From Streptomyces sp. NBC_00539 (GTDB lineage Bacteria > Actinomycetota > Actinomycetes > Streptomycetales > Streptomycetaceae): 64,000 nucleotides of DNA. Positions 22,728 through 31,626 of this stretch are shown one piece after another. The DNA lies in contig NZ_CP107812.1 of NCBI RefSeq assembly GCF_036346105.1, positions 372,001 to 436,000 of the forward strand. The letters are read 5' to 3'. Numbering within the stretch: position 1 is the stretch's first letter; each line of letters starts with the position of its first letter. Under the pieces are notes generated by a model, which did no database searches, was not told the origin of the DNA, and saw nothing but the letters and a program-made list of their open reading frames with translations. The position numbers and the translations under genes are program-made.

Positions 22728-24938
22728 ATGTCCGAGATCACCGTGACCCGCCGCCCTCAACTCGCCGACCAGGTCCCCGCGCTGGTCTCGGTGATCGCCC
22801 CGCCCGTCCTCAGCGCGCTGACCCCGCTCCTCGAGCCCGGCCTCGCCGCCCTCACCGCGGCCGCCACGGTCTGCGGCAGCGCCGCCTTCGCCACCCACTA
22901 CGTGGGCCGCGTCCCGGCGAACATCGTCAACGCCACGGGGATCGGGGACGTCCTGGCCGCCCAGCGCTCCACGCTGCTCGGCTCCAGCCTCCTGACCTCC
23001 ATGGCCGTCGTACCGGGCGCGTTCCTCGGCCCCGCGTACGCGGACGCCCTCATGGCCGGCTTCCTCGACCCGGCCAGCATCTCCGGGCTTGTCTCCGCCG
23101 CCTGGTGGACGATGTGGGCCGGCCTCACCATCAAGCTCCGCCCCGCCCTGGCCGCCCGCAAGGTCCGCATCACCGCCCCCACCCCGGAGGCCGGCCCGGC
23201 CGCCGCCCCGGGGCCGGGGGGCCTCTACAAGGTGTGGGCCGACCACATCTCCGGCGAGGGCGGCGCGCACCCGGGCCAGCACCTCGTCGGCGTGAGCGAC
23301 ACCGGGGACCGGTGGGAGGGGATCATCGAGGCCCCCCAGGGCCGGTCGGTGAACGTCTCCGCCGAGTCCGTCGGCTCCGCGTACCGGGTCCCGGCCGAGT
23401 GGGTCAGCTTCGCGGCCGGCCACCACCCCGGCGAGCAGTACGTCACCGTGCGCCGGACCCCGCCGGCGGAGCTGGACCCCACCACGATGGAGGGGATGTG
23501 GGCCCGCCTGGTCCGGCCGACGGTCATGCCGGGCACCCACCTCAAGGACGCCCAGGTCGACCCGGCGACCGGCGGCTGGGTGGCGTGGGTTGTGGCCGAC
23601 GAGGACAAGGCGTCCCTGCCCGTTCCCAACCGCACGGACCTGGTGGGGGCGCTGCGGTCCACCATGACCCTGGTCGACTACCAGCCCAACAAGTCCGACC
23701 CTCGCAAGGCGAAGATCCACATCATGGAGAAGAACCCCCTGGAGGACGGGGTGCCCTTCCCCGGCCCGCAGGTGCTCAAGCCGTCCCCGGGCGGATACAT
23801 CTCCATCGGGCGCGGCGTCTCCGGCCGCCCCGCCCGCCTCCAGCTCTTCGACCCCGTCCTCGGCGCCCAGCACGTGTTCATCGCCGGGGTCACCGGCTCC
23901 GGCAAGGGCGGCGCCGTCCAGATCATCGCCCTCGCCGGACACCTCGCCGGGATGGCGATCATCTACGCCGACCCCAAGGGCAGCTCCAACCCCGACGTCG
24001 AGACGATGGCCGCCTACGCCGCCACCGGCGACGACGCGATCAAGGCCCTGCGCCTGTCCTACGCCATCCTCAAGCACCGGATCGCCGAGTCGGCACGCCT
24101 GGGCCGGAAGAACTTCAAGGCGACGGACGACTGCCCGTGGGTCATGACGGTCGTGGACGAGACCCACATGATCACCGACACGGCCACCGAGACCGGCAAG
24201 GAAGCGGTGTTCATCCTGGACAAGCTCGCCTCGCTGGGCCGCAACCTCGGCATGACGCTGCTGATCGTCAACCAGGCCGTCAACGCCGCCAAGCTCGGCG
24301 GAGACACCGCGATCCGCACCAACGTCATCCAGGGCGGCGCGATGATCATGCTGCGCACCGACAGCGCCCAGTCCAACCTCGTGACCGTGGAGGGCTTCGA
24401 GGGCATCGACCCCGGCGCGATCCCCGCCGCCTGGAACATCGAGGACGAGCCCCTCATCTGGTCCGACGACCTGCCCATCAACGACCCGGCGAGGACGTTC
24501 GGCCTCGGCTACGTCGGCTCGCCCGGCGAGCCGGTGCAGATGATGCGGACCTGGGTCCTGGAATCCGCCGCCCCCTACATCCGCCACGACGCCATCATCT
24601 GGCCGCAGGACTTCACCAGCTGGAACGACCGGCACCAGATCGCTGACACCCCCGTGAACGGCGACGGCGACACCCCTGCCGGCAGCAGCGGCTCGGGCTG
24701 GGGCAGCGGCGGATACGAACCCCCGCCCAGCGGCGGGTTCAAGGCGCCGGCCGAACCCGCCGCGGACGTCGCCATCCTGGCCTGCCTCGACGACCACGCC
24801 GGCCTGGAGATGCCCAAAGCCACGATCCTCGCCCTCACCGGCCTCAACGAGAAGACGCTCTCCAACACGCTGACCGACCTGGTCAAGAAGGGAGCCATCG
24901 AACGCGTCAAGAACGGCGTCTACCGCAAGAACGCATAG
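22728..24938 (+). CDS. traB: FtsK/TraB-type conjugative DNA translocase
   Basis: A 736-residue motor protein. Residues 15-140 hold hydrophobic segments for membrane anchoring. The RecA-like domain carries Walker A GVTGSGKGG near residue 386 and Walker B VMTVVDETH near 471. The last 60 residues (AILACLDDHAGLEM to the end) form a winged helix corresponding to the FtsK gamma/TraB DNA-recognition domain. Streptomyces TraB proteins form hexameric pores and move double-stranded plasmid DNA between hyphae after recognising short repeats at clt. ATG 22728 follows an AGGAG site. The symbol is given by function. The TGAGAC cluster 3.5 kb upstream is the candidate target. Confidence 0.85.
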   Translation: MSEITVTRRPQLADQVPALVSVIAPPVLSALTPLLEPGLAALTAAATVCGSAAFATHYVGRVPANIVNATGIGDVLAAQRSTLLGSSLLTSMAVVPGAFLGPAYADALMAGFLDPASISGLVSAAWWTMWAGLTIKLRPALAARKVRITAPTPEAGPAAAPGPGGLYKVWADHISGEGGAHPGQHLVGVSDTGDRWEGIIEAPQGRSVNVSAESVGSAYRVPAEWVSFAAGHHPGEQYVTVRRTPPAELDPTTMEGMWARLVRPTVMPGTHLKDAQVDPATGGWVAWVVADEDKASLPVPNRTDLVGALRSTMTLVDYQPNKSDPRKAKIHIMEKNPLEDGVPFPGPQVLKPSPGGYISIGRGVSGRPARLQLFDPVLGAQHVFIAGVTGSGKGGAVQIIALAGHLAGMAIIYADPKGSSNPDVETMAAYAATGDDAIKALRLSYAILKHRIAESARLGRKNFKATDDCPWVMTVVDETHMITDTATETGKEAVFILDKLASLGRNLGMTLLIVNQAVNAAKLGGDTAIRTNVIQGGAMIMLRTDSAQSNLVTVEGFEGIDPGAIPAAWNIEDEPLIWSDDLPINDPARTFGLGYVGSPGEPVQMMRTWVLESAAPYIRHDAIIWPQDFTSWNDRHQIADTPVNGDGDTPAGSSGSGWGSGGYEPPPSGGFKAPAEPAADVAILACLDDHAGLEMPKATILALTGLNEKTLSNTLTDLVKKGAIERVKNGVYRKNA

Positions 24939-24954
24939 AAGGGAGCAAGAACCC

Positions 24955-25362
24955 ATGCTCGGCAACCTCGCGAGGCCCGCACACCGTGCCGGCCTCCCCC
25001 GCCCCGATGCCCGAGCCGTGCAGGGCCTGATCGGCCAGGTCGACACGGTGTTCGCCACCGGCCCGGCTGGCTACCCGGAGCCCAGCATCCGCCACACCCT
25101 GCGCACCGGCCGGGAGCTGATCATCCGATACGGCTGGACCCGCGGAACCCTCTGCGACCGACACGGCCTGTGCCTCCTCGGGTCCGTCCAGACCGCCGCC
25201 CTCGCCTACGACCCGACCGTATGGGCACTCGAAGTGAAGGCGGCGGAACTCCGGCTGATGGACACCCTCGGCACCGCCGACCCCCACGAGCTCCCCCGCT
25301 TCAACAACCGCCAGACGTGGGCCGGCCCGGTCCTCGACCTCCTGCTCCGCGCCGCGAACTGA
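24955..25362 (+). CDS. DUF6197-like protein
   Basis: A 135-residue protein. It shows the DUF6197 pattern: a helix ending RELIIRYGWTRGTLCDRHGLCLLGSVQTAAL, then FNNRQTWAGPVLDLLLRAA, corresponding to the family's WND...VLxLLxxAA end. These small proteins are common on actinobacterial phages and plasmids and their function is unknown. ATG 24955 follows GAAGGGAGCAAG, 16 bases after the translocase stop, so it is probably co-transcribed with it. Confidence 0.65.
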   Translation: MLGNLARPAHRAGLPRPDARAVQGLIGQVDTVFATGPAGYPEPSIRHTLRTGRELIIRYGWTRGTLCDRHGLCLLGSVQTAALAYDPTVWALEVKAAELRLMDTLGTADPHELPRFNNRQTWAGPVLDLLLRAAN

Positions 25363-25421
25363 CCCAACTCGGGCTCCTGTAACCCCTGCGCGCACGACCC
25401 CGACTGCGGTTTCATGAGGCC

Positions 25422-25895
25422 ATGCAACCGAGCGAGGGCAGCAGCGACTTCGAGGCGCCGTGCAACTGCGGCGCCCTCGGCGACCACGAGCCCAACCGGG
25501 ACTGCTCCCATCAGCCGGTCATCCACATCGAAGTGACCGGTGGCCGCTCGGCCTGCCTCGAAGCCCTCGGAGTGCTCCGAGCGCACTACCACGTGTTCCC
25601 TGAGCACGAGTGGCAGGACCCGAACAGCGAGCAGTGGGTGTTCCAGCTCGGCGCCGTCCGGAACTACTGGCGGCCGCTCGCGCCGGCCCCGGCGCTCACC
25701 GCACCGGCGGCGCCCACCCCGGAAGCCGCCGTACTCGCCTGCCTCCACGACGCGCTCGGCCTGGAAGTCGACGAGAACGCCATCGGCGCCCTCACCAACC
25801 TGACCGGCGAAACCCTCACCACCACCCTGACCGCCCTGGTCAAGGTCGGCAAGATCGAACACGTCCGGCCCGGCTACTACCGCAAGAACACCTAG
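25422..25895 (+). CDS. Stand-alone protein carrying the TraB C-terminal winged helix
   Basis: A 157-residue protein. Its last 60 residues (AAVLACLHDALGLEVDENA through GYYRKNT) align without gaps to the C-terminus of the neighbouring translocase (AILACLDDHAGLEMPKATI through GVYRKNA), with about half the positions identical. The N-terminal 90 residues include a Cys/His cluster (CNCGALGDHEPNRDCSH) and a small alpha/beta segment. With the recognition helix largely shared, it could bind the same DNA repeats as TraB and act as regulator or competitor. It is a clear duplication of the domain. ATG 25422. Confidence 0.7.
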   Translation: MQPSEGSSDFEAPCNCGALGDHEPNRDCSHQPVIHIEVTGGRSACLEALGVLRAHYHVFPEHEWQDPNSEQWVFQLGAVRNYWRPLAPAPALTAPAAPTPEAAVLACLHDALGLEVDENAIGALTNLTGETLTTTLTALVKVGKIEHVRPGYYRKNT

Positions 25896-25995
25896 CCGCA
25901 CCCCCCCAGCTCAGCCCCCCGCCCCGCCCGGAGACCCTTCCCGGCGGGGCGTCGCACTGTCCTGCCCAAAACCCAGCCACCAGGAGACACCGCCC

Positions 25996-26331
25996 GTGCG
26001 CCGCTACGCCTACCGCTGCACCGTCTGCCGCACCACCAGCCCCGTCGTCCACCAGCCCGACGACCTGGCCGCCGAAGGCGCAGCCCACCGCCTCGCACTC
26101 CACGGCGGGCACATACCCGACAACGAAGGCGCCGGTGAAGTCGACCGCCTCGGCCGCTGGTACACCGCCCTGTCCCCGCTGATCGCGATGCACGCGCGCC
26201 TCGCGGACGGACTCAGCGACCTCCGCGACCCCAAGGGCATCGGCCACCCCTTCTGGGCCACCGCCGCCGCCACCCTCGTCCTCGGCAGCGCGGCCGCCCT
26301 CATCCTCGGCGTCATCTCCGCCGCCTTCTGA
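25996..26331 (+). CDS. Small protein with zinc-ribbon start and C-terminal membrane helix
   Basis: A 111-residue protein from GTG 25996, after an AGGAGA site. It opens with YRCTVCRTTSP, a Cys-x2-Cys motif, and ends with a hydrophobic helix (FWATAAATLVLGSAAALILGVI). Tail-anchored membrane protein of the transfer region. No family recognised. Confidence 0.6.
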   Translation: MRRYAYRCTVCRTTSPVVHQPDDLAAEGAAHRLALHGGHIPDNEGAGEVDRLGRWYTALSPLIAMHARLADGLSDLRDPKGIGHPFWATAAATLVLGSAAALILGVISAAF

Positions 26332-26508
26332 ACCCTGCTCCGACTGCCCTGCCTGGTCACCGGCAGCCGCCCGCCCGCACTCGGGCGGCCGACTGCCGGT
26401 GACCGGACAGGCCGACCGGCCTACACGCTCAACCCGCGCCCGCCGACCCGCACCCCGAGGCTGGTGGGCGCATCCACGTCCAACTTCACCGACACGGAAG
26501 GGTTCATC

Positions 26509-26691
26509 GTGCTCACCCCCCGCCCCCGCCGCGGGACCAGGAGCGGGCGCTGGACCGCGCGATGGCTGCTCGGCAGACGTGCCCTCTGCCCACCTGCGGC
26601 CGAAGGTACGTGTTCTGCCTCCAGGCTGCTGATCGTCCTGCCAGGGCTTTGTACTGATTCCGTGTCTCGGCAAAAGTGGTTAGTGGCGTGA
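26509..26691 (+). CDS. Doubtful 60-residue ORF
   Basis: GTG 26509 has a good GGAAGGG site six bases upstream, but the Arg-rich product matches nothing. A different frame of the same DNA reads CPLPTCGRRYVFCLQAADRPARALY before a stop, which looks more like a natural Cys-containing tail. A frameshift inside a small gene is possible. The rest of 26332-26723 shows no gene. Confidence 0.25.
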   Translation: MLTPRPRRGTRSGRWTARWLLGRRALCPPAAEGTCSASRLLIVLPGLCTDSVSRQKWLVA

Positions 26692-26723
26692 GGAAATGCC
26701 GTAGCGGTCCTTCGTCTTGCCCC

Positions 26724-28031
26724 TCAGCGGATGCGGACTTTGAGGTACAAGTCGCCACGGTCGCCTTCACTGTCTGGGTGCCCCATGCGCGGCAGGAGGA
26801 GGAAAGTGCCCGCACTGAGGCCAGGCGCGAAGGCGATGGTGACGGACTGGGGCGTGCCGGGGAGGTGACCGGAGCCTCCGCAAAAATTGCAAAGCCCCTT
26901 CGCGCTCACTCCCCGTCCGCTGCAGGTGGCACACATCTCACGGACGTCTGCAAGGAAGGTCGTGGGTCCGCCTGATTGGGCTGCTGCGTGGCTGAGGTGC
27001 AATTCCTGAACAGCCGGGCCTCTGTCGACGGGCACTCCGTTAAAGGCGTCTTTCAGTTGTTGCCACAGAGCCGGGCGCGGGGGTGCGGGGACGCTCTCGG
27101 TGAAGGTGGGCGCGGGCTCGGCATGCGGATCGGTGCGCTGCGTGTTCTGGGGTGCCTTCAGACGTAGCAGCTGCTCGGCAGCGGCGGCGATGTCGGCAAG
27201 GATTGATGCGGGAAGCCACGCCTGCGCCAGGTCGGGTTTTGGGATTGCACGGAGGACAGCGAGCAGTGGTGGGCGCCGATATGGGTTCTTGTCGAGAAGT
27301 GCTGCCAGCAACTCGGCTACGTGGGGTTCCACTCCGGTGAGATCCGGCGGTTCGTGAACGGACCGGTATTGCACCTGTTCCCAGGGCCCTTGTCCGAAGG
27401 GGTGTCGGCCGGTCGCCGCGTAGGCGAGTACCCCTCCGAAGGCGAAGAGATCAGCGCGCTCGTCCGCTGTTGCGGAGGTGAGATACTCGGGCGCCATGTA
27501 TCCGATCGTGCCGATGGCTTGGCCCACTTTCGTTAGGGCGCTGTCGCTGTGTGCACGGGCGATGCCGAAGTCGGTCAGGCACGGACCGGTGCGTGACAGT
27601 AAGACGTTGGCTGGCTTCAGGTCTCGGTGCACAGTGCCGGTCTCGTGGACCGTGTGCAGAGCGGTTCCCAGCTGGTGAGCCAAACCTGCCCATACGGGCG
27701 ATTCCAGTGGGCCGTGCCTGATGACCGCGTCAGCAAGGGTGGGGCCAGCGATGTACTCGGTAGCCAGCCATGGCTGAGGCGCGTCCGTGTCCGCAGCAAC
27801 GATCCTGACCAGCCCTGGTCCCGTCGTTCCTTGTGCGAGGCGAACTTCGCGCACGAACCGGCGGCGGAACTCGCTGTCGTGGGCGTACTGGGGGTGCACC
27901 ACTTTGATGGCCACTGCGTTGCCCTGCGGCCCGCGGCCTATGTAGACCACACCCATCCCGCCTTGACCAAGCCGCCCCAGCAGCTGATAGCCGCCAATCT
28001 TGACTGGGTCATCCGTACGTAGCTGCTGCAC
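26724..28031 (-). CDS. Ser/Thr protein kinase fused to DnaJ-like zinc and C-terminal segments
   Basis: A 435-residue protein from GTG 28031, after a G-rich ribosome site. Residues 12-275 are a Hanks-type kinase: GQGGMGVVY, the lysine in VAIKVV, HRDLKPANVLL, DFGIA and GYMAPEYL. After a linker, residues near 365-400 contain CATCSGRG and CNFCGGSG, two CxxCxGxG units as in the DnaJ zinc domain. The last 40 residues (VTIAFAPGLSAGTFLLL through GDLYLKVRIR) resemble the DnaJ/Hsp40 client-binding end. No J domain or membrane helix is present. It is transcribed divergently from the 28435 gene. A chaperone-like sensor domain coupled to a kinase is inferred. Confidence 0.8.
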   Translation of the reverse strand: MQQLRTDDPVKIGGYQLLGRLGQGGMGVVYIGRGPQGNAVAIKVVHPQYAHDSEFRRRFVREVRLAQGTTGPGLVRIVAADTDAPQPWLATEYIAGPTLADAVIRHGPLESPVWAGLAHQLGTALHTVHETGTVHRDLKPANVLLSRTGPCLTDFGIARAHSDSALTKVGQAIGTIGYMAPEYLTSATADERADLFAFGGVLAYAATGRHPFGQGPWEQVQYRSVHEPPDLTGVEPHVAELLAALLDKNPYRRPPLLAVLRAIPKPDLAQAWLPASILADIAAAAEQLLRLKAPQNTQRTDPHAEPAPTFTESVPAPPRPALWQQLKDAFNGVPVDRGPAVQELHLSHAAAQSGGPTTFLADVREMCATCSGRGVSAKGLCNFCGGSGHLPGTPQSVTIAFAPGLSAGTFLLLPRMGHPDSEGDRGDLYLKVRIR

Positions 28032-28434
28032 TGTTCCCCCATCTTTATGGCCCAGGCAACATGCCATCCGTTGGAGTCCCTGTGGGCAAGAGACTTTGCG
28101 GACTCGTTTATCGCCGCAGGTCCCCGCCTCAACAGGAAGACAACGGCTGCGGAACAAGTGCTCTCCGCCAGTACCGCTCAAGACCCTCGGCTCGTGCCTG
28201 GAATGCCACGACGGCACCCCGGCCGACCCCAGCTCCTACTTCGCGCCCCCGGCCAACCACTGGCTTGCCGCCTGACCCCATCCCGGCCTGGGACGAGCCG
28301 CCCTTCTAATACTTCGTCGCCCCGGCCGGAATCCGGCCGGGACGAAAGCGCATCGCGGGGCGCCCGCAGCATCGACCAAGGGCTGGGCCGCCCCGCACAC
28401 CCCACCCGAACATCCCAGATGAGGAGCACCCAGC
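28032..28434. other. Divergent promoter region
   Basis: About 400 bases between the minus-strand kinase gene and the plus-strand 28435 gene. Open frames here look like chance frames. No clear operator palindrome was seen. Confidence 0.4.
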
Positions 28435-29052
28435 ATGACCGATCGCCTCCGCGCCATTGAGGGCCTCGCCCTGGTCGCCGCCCTGACCGCCGTCTTCGAC
28501 GGGGTCCACGGCCTCGGGGACCAGTTCGTCCAGAACAGCCACGACGCTTCGACCAAGGGCATGCACGGCTCCCACCTGGTCTACAAGAACGACGGTTCCC
28601 CCGTGACGGAGGACCCCTGGCGCCACGGCCCCGAAGGCCGCACCTGCACCGCCAGCGCGTACGGCAGGCGCTCGGTCAGCCGGCACGTCGCCAGCTACTC
28701 CACCGTGCAGCTCGCCTCGACCCTCGCGGTCACCCGCACCCTGGGCTACCGCGTTCCCGCGACCGCGCTCCTGACCAGCGCCGCGATCAACGCGGTCACC
28801 CACGGAATTCTGGACCGGCGCGACCCGCTGATCTGGCTCGCCGAGAAGGCCGGTAAGGGCGGCTACATCAAGCACGCCACCGTCGTCCGCAAGGCCGGCG
28901 GCGAGGGCACCGAGTACCCCAAGGCCGTCCAGGACGTCTCCGGTCCGGGTACCGCGCTGATGGAGCTGGACCAGGCGGCCCACCGCGCGATCGGCGTGGC
29001 CGCGGCCCTGGTCACCACCTGGTTCACCCTGCGCAAGGGCGACCGCCGGTGA
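28435..29052 (+). CDS. Hypothetical integral-membrane-like protein
   Basis: A 205-residue protein from ATG 28435 (GAGGAGCACC upstream). It has a hydrophobic start (LRAIEGLALVAALTAVFDGVHGLGDQF) and a second hydrophobic part (ATALLTSAAINAVTHGIL), with His/Asp residues in a layout resembling small membrane proteins of the DUF3307 type. The family match is weak. Genes of this sort occur on Streptomyces plasmids. Function not assigned. Confidence 0.55.
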   Translation: MTDRLRAIEGLALVAALTAVFDGVHGLGDQFVQNSHDASTKGMHGSHLVYKNDGSPVTEDPWRHGPEGRTCTASAYGRRSVSRHVASYSTVQLASTLAVTRTLGYRVPATALLTSAAINAVTHGILDRRDPLIWLAEKAGKGGYIKHATVVRKAGGEGTEYPKAVQDVSGPGTALMELDQAAHRAIGVAAALVTTWFTLRKGDRR

Positions 29053-29270
29053 CCCCCGCCGCCCGCACCCGGCTCCAGCGTGTCCGCGCCTCCCAAGCTC
29101 GCCCTGCAGTAGATCGGGGACGAGCTGGGCGGTCCGGTCGACGCCGAGCTCCTGGCGGAGACGCTGTTGTTCAATCCGCTGACTAGCCCCCGCGACTTCG
29201 AGGCCCGATCTTGGGCACCTTCGTTCTCGTCTCCGCAGGCCCCGTTGGACAGCACCACTAGGAGGAACCA

Positions 29271-29660
29271 GTGTCATACCCGCGACTGCTCACCCCCGAG
29301 GAGAAGCTCGCCGACGCGAAGAAGCTGTTGAGCCTTCCGCCTATCGTCGCGATCTGCGGCTCTACCCGCTTCATGACCGAGATGAACGAGGCCGATCTGC
29401 GGGAGACCGCAGCCGGGCGGATCGTCGTCAAGCCGGGCTGTGACATGAAGTCGCCGCACGCACTCTGGGCCGATCCTGTCGAGGGCGAGGGGTTGAAGGC
29501 TCGGCTTGACGAGCTGCACCGGGCGAAGATTCGGCTCGCCGATGAGGTGCTCGTGGTCGGCGACTACATCGGAGACAGCACCCGAGCCGAAATCGCCTAC
29601 GCCCGGTCACTGGGCAAGCCCGTGCGGTTCACGCACCCCGAGGTCGACCGTGGCGCCTGA
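29271..29660 (+). CDS. Nucleoside 2-deoxyribosyltransferase-like protein
   Basis: A 129-residue protein from GTG 29271 with a good AGGAGGAACC site. VAICGSTRFMTEMNEAD near residue 27 and LHRAKIRLADEVLVVGDYIGDSTRAEI near residue 85 match the nucleoside deoxyribosyltransferase-like fold found in phage and plasmid proteins. That fold cleaves or transfers the N-glycosidic bond of nucleosides. The shortness suggests a DUF4406-type member whose substrate is uncertain. Stands alone between small genes. Confidence 0.65.
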   Translation: MSYPRLLTPEEKLADAKKLLSLPPIVAICGSTRFMTEMNEADLRETAAGRIVVKPGCDMKSPHALWADPVEGEGLKARLDELHRAKIRLADEVLVVGDYIGDSTRAEIAYARSLGKPVRFTHPEVDRGA

Positions 29661-29924
29661 CCGCCCGCTGCCATGTCAACAACCAGGGTCGGCAGCCCAC
29701 CGCACCTGACCGTGTCGCGGTGGCTTCGGCCACCGCCCACTCCACACCCTCAGCAGGCATCTCTTGGAATTGATCACTAGCGCAGGGTTGGACACCAACT
29801 CTTCCCCAGTCGGTGCAGCCGGCCTTGCCGCGCACCGCCGCACGGTCCACAACCCGCGCCGTGACTACGGCGACCACCGCATCGGTCCACCTCGGCTTCT
29901 GGCCCTTCCGAAGGAGATCCGCTC

Positions 29925-30262
29925 ATGCCCATGTCCCAGACCACCCGCGCCTACTACGCCGCCCACACCCAGGCCCTGCGCGACCACGGCGCGATGAACG
30001 CCGCCCGCATCTGGCCGCGCCAGGCCCTGCAGTACACCACCGTCAACGCTCCAAGTTCCTGCCGTTCCCCTCCCGGCTGCCCGACAGGTCGGTAGCCCCG
30101 GCCGTCCGCTCCGCCCTTAAGAAGCACACCGTCCACGAGTACGACGTCGCCGCCCGCGACGGCTCCCCGCTGCGCATCGTCTACATCCGCCACGCCCCCG
30201 GCACCTGGTCCGGTGGCGAGGACGTGATCGACGTCTACGAGGTCCCGACCGCGCTCGGGTGA
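29925..30262 (+). pseudogene. Frameshifted small plasmid gene
   Basis: ATG 29925, with an AAGGAGATCC site, opens MPMSQTTRAYYAAHTQALRD and runs to about 30048. There the natural-looking sequence jumps frame to SKFLPFPSRLPDRSVAPAV and continues to 30262 (RIVYIRHAPGTWSGGEDV). The two halves look like one protein of about 112 residues. The first frame hits a stop at about 30094. Either a one-base indel inactivated it or the sequence has an error. Confidence 0.5.
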
Positions 30263-30360
30263 TGGTCCTCCGTGCCGCCCCGCCCCCTGCCGCCACCGGC
30301 CGGGGCCGGGGCAGTCGCGGTGGTCCCTCACCACCGCGAGCACGAGAGGAGCTGGACGTC

Positions 30361-30657
30361 ATGACCAAGGACTACTTCGAGGTGGACGTCCCCATACGGA
30401 ACACCGAGGGCCTGCGCGGCGTGCACGTCTTCACCGGCCAGGCAGACAGCGACAGCGCCGCCATCAAGGCCGCGCACGAGGTGTACAACGCGGCCCGCGC
30501 CGCGGCGGCAGCCGGACGCGAGATCCCCCACGGGCGCCCGGACGGCTGGGGCGCCTGCGGCTACCGGCCCGGCTGGGAGCTCGACTGGCCCGCCGCGAAG
30601 GCCGGCCCCTGGAAGAGCCCGTACAGCTGGCTCACCCGCCGGCCCTTCGAGCTGTAG
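30361..30657 (+). CDS. Hypothetical 98-residue protein
   Basis: From ATG 30361 with GAGAGGAG upstream. It shows YFEVDVPIRNTEGLRGVHVFTGQ, an Ala-rich helix and a Trp-rich end (WELDWPAAKAGPWKSPYSWL). No family recognised. It belongs to a run of small plus-strand genes. Confidence 0.55.
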   Translation: MTKDYFEVDVPIRNTEGLRGVHVFTGQADSDSAAIKAAHEVYNAARAAAAAGREIPHGRPDGWGACGYRPGWELDWPAAKAGPWKSPYSWLTRRPFEL

Positions 30658-30748
30658 CTCTGCCCCGGGACAGACGCACATCGGCGTCCAAACCAGTTCG
30701 CCTGCCCCGGGCCTTCCCTCCCGTACGAGACGAGACGGAGACCCAAGT

Positions 30749-30949
30749 ATGTCCTCCCACCGCGACGTCGACCACGCCCTCGCCTACCCGGAACCGCCGC
30801 CCTCGCCGCTCTGGCACCGCCACGGCCCCAAGCCCCGGCCGGTCACCCCCGGCCAGCAGCAGCGCAACTGCGAGCTGCTACTCCGCGCCCAATACACCCC
30901 CCGACCCCGCACCCCGCGCACCGCCAAGACCCGGACAGAGGACCGATGA
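30749..30949 (+). CDS. Small basic protein
   Basis: A 66-residue Pro/Arg-rich protein. Its stop overlaps the next ATG (ATGATGA), the main sign that it is real. No domain recognised. Confidence 0.45.
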   Translation: MSSHRDVDHALAYPEPPPSPLWHRHGPKPRPVTPGQQQRNCELLLRAQYTPRPRTPRTAKTRTEDR

Positions 30950-31362
30950 TGACCAACCCCCAGACCCACCTCGCCATAGACGGCTACCTCGACGCGATCC
31001 CGGCCCCCGGCACCAGCTGGGGCACCGCCACGTTCGACCTGATCCACTCCCCCGGCGACGCGGACCAGCTCATCCCCGACGCCCCGGACACCATGTACGC
31101 CTGCACCACCTCCGACCCGCGCATCGCCGACGCGCTGCTGCGCGAGATCCAGCCCGGCGACCTTCTCCGTGTCACCGGCACCGTCCTCCAGCCCGACACC
31201 GAAGGCGCCCCGGCCCGGCTCACCGTCGACGCCCTGGAGGTCCTGGACACCGCCCCACTCCCCGTGCTGCACGACCTCGTGATCGAGCGCTGGGGCAACT
31301 ACGCGAGCGTCTTCGACGCCGACCGCGACGGCGTCCCCGTGTTCACCGTCGATGGGAAGTGA
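30946..31362 (+). CDS. OB-fold-like protein with premature stop
   Basis: A 138-residue protein. Alternating strands (HLAIDGYLDAIPAP, GDLLRVTGTVLQPD, ARLTVDALEVLD) suggest an OB-like nucleic-acid-binding fold. It ends at TGA 31360. The same frame continues after that stop for 23 sensible codons (IGEAANPDAISDLMEAYENG and more) to a TGA at 31432 that overlaps the next gene's ATG. The gene therefore probably lost its last 24 residues through a TGG-to-TGA change. Function unknown. Confidence 0.55.
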   Translation: MMTNPQTHLAIDGYLDAIPAPGTSWGTATFDLIHSPGDADQLIPDAPDTMYACTTSDPRIADALLREIQPGDLLRVTGTVLQPDTEGAPARLTVDALEVLDTAPLPVLHDLVIERWGNYASVFDADRDGVPVFTVDGK

Positions 31363-31430
31363 ATCGGCGAAGCCGCCAACCCCGACGCCATCAGCGACCT
31401 CATGGAGGCCTACGAGAACGGCACCACGCC

Positions 31431-31613
31431 ATGAAGACCATGCTCCCCGCGCAGCGCACCGTCCTGGAGCGGTTCCCCGCCGGCCACCCCCGCGGCTCCT
31501 GGCCCGCTGACGAATACGCGGCGGCCCAGCGCGCCCAGGGCACCGACGCCCGCGTCGTGATGGACCTCGCCAGCGACCAGTTCCTCGTCGTCACCGACCC
31601 CGCCCACTCCTAA
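31431..31613 (+). CDS. Small hypothetical protein
   Basis: A 60-residue protein from ATG 31431, overlapping the ancestral stop of the upstream gene. It has a mixed alpha/beta composition (RTVLERFPAGHPRGSWPADEY, DQFLVVTDP). No family recognised. Confidence 0.5.
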   Translation: MKTMLPAQRTVLERFPAGHPRGSWPADEYAAAQRAQGTDARVVMDLASDQFLVVTDPAHS

Positions 31614-31626
31614 CCGAGAGGCGAAC

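Noticed and set aside
22040-24646. An 868-codon Arg/Pro-rich frame overlapping traB
   Set aside because: Shadow frame; the other frame has clear Walker motifs and a winged helix.
20397-25058. A 1553-codon open frame opposite the transfer genes
   Set aside because: It is the antisense shadow of well-supported genes and reads as Gly/Arg/Val-rich low complexity.
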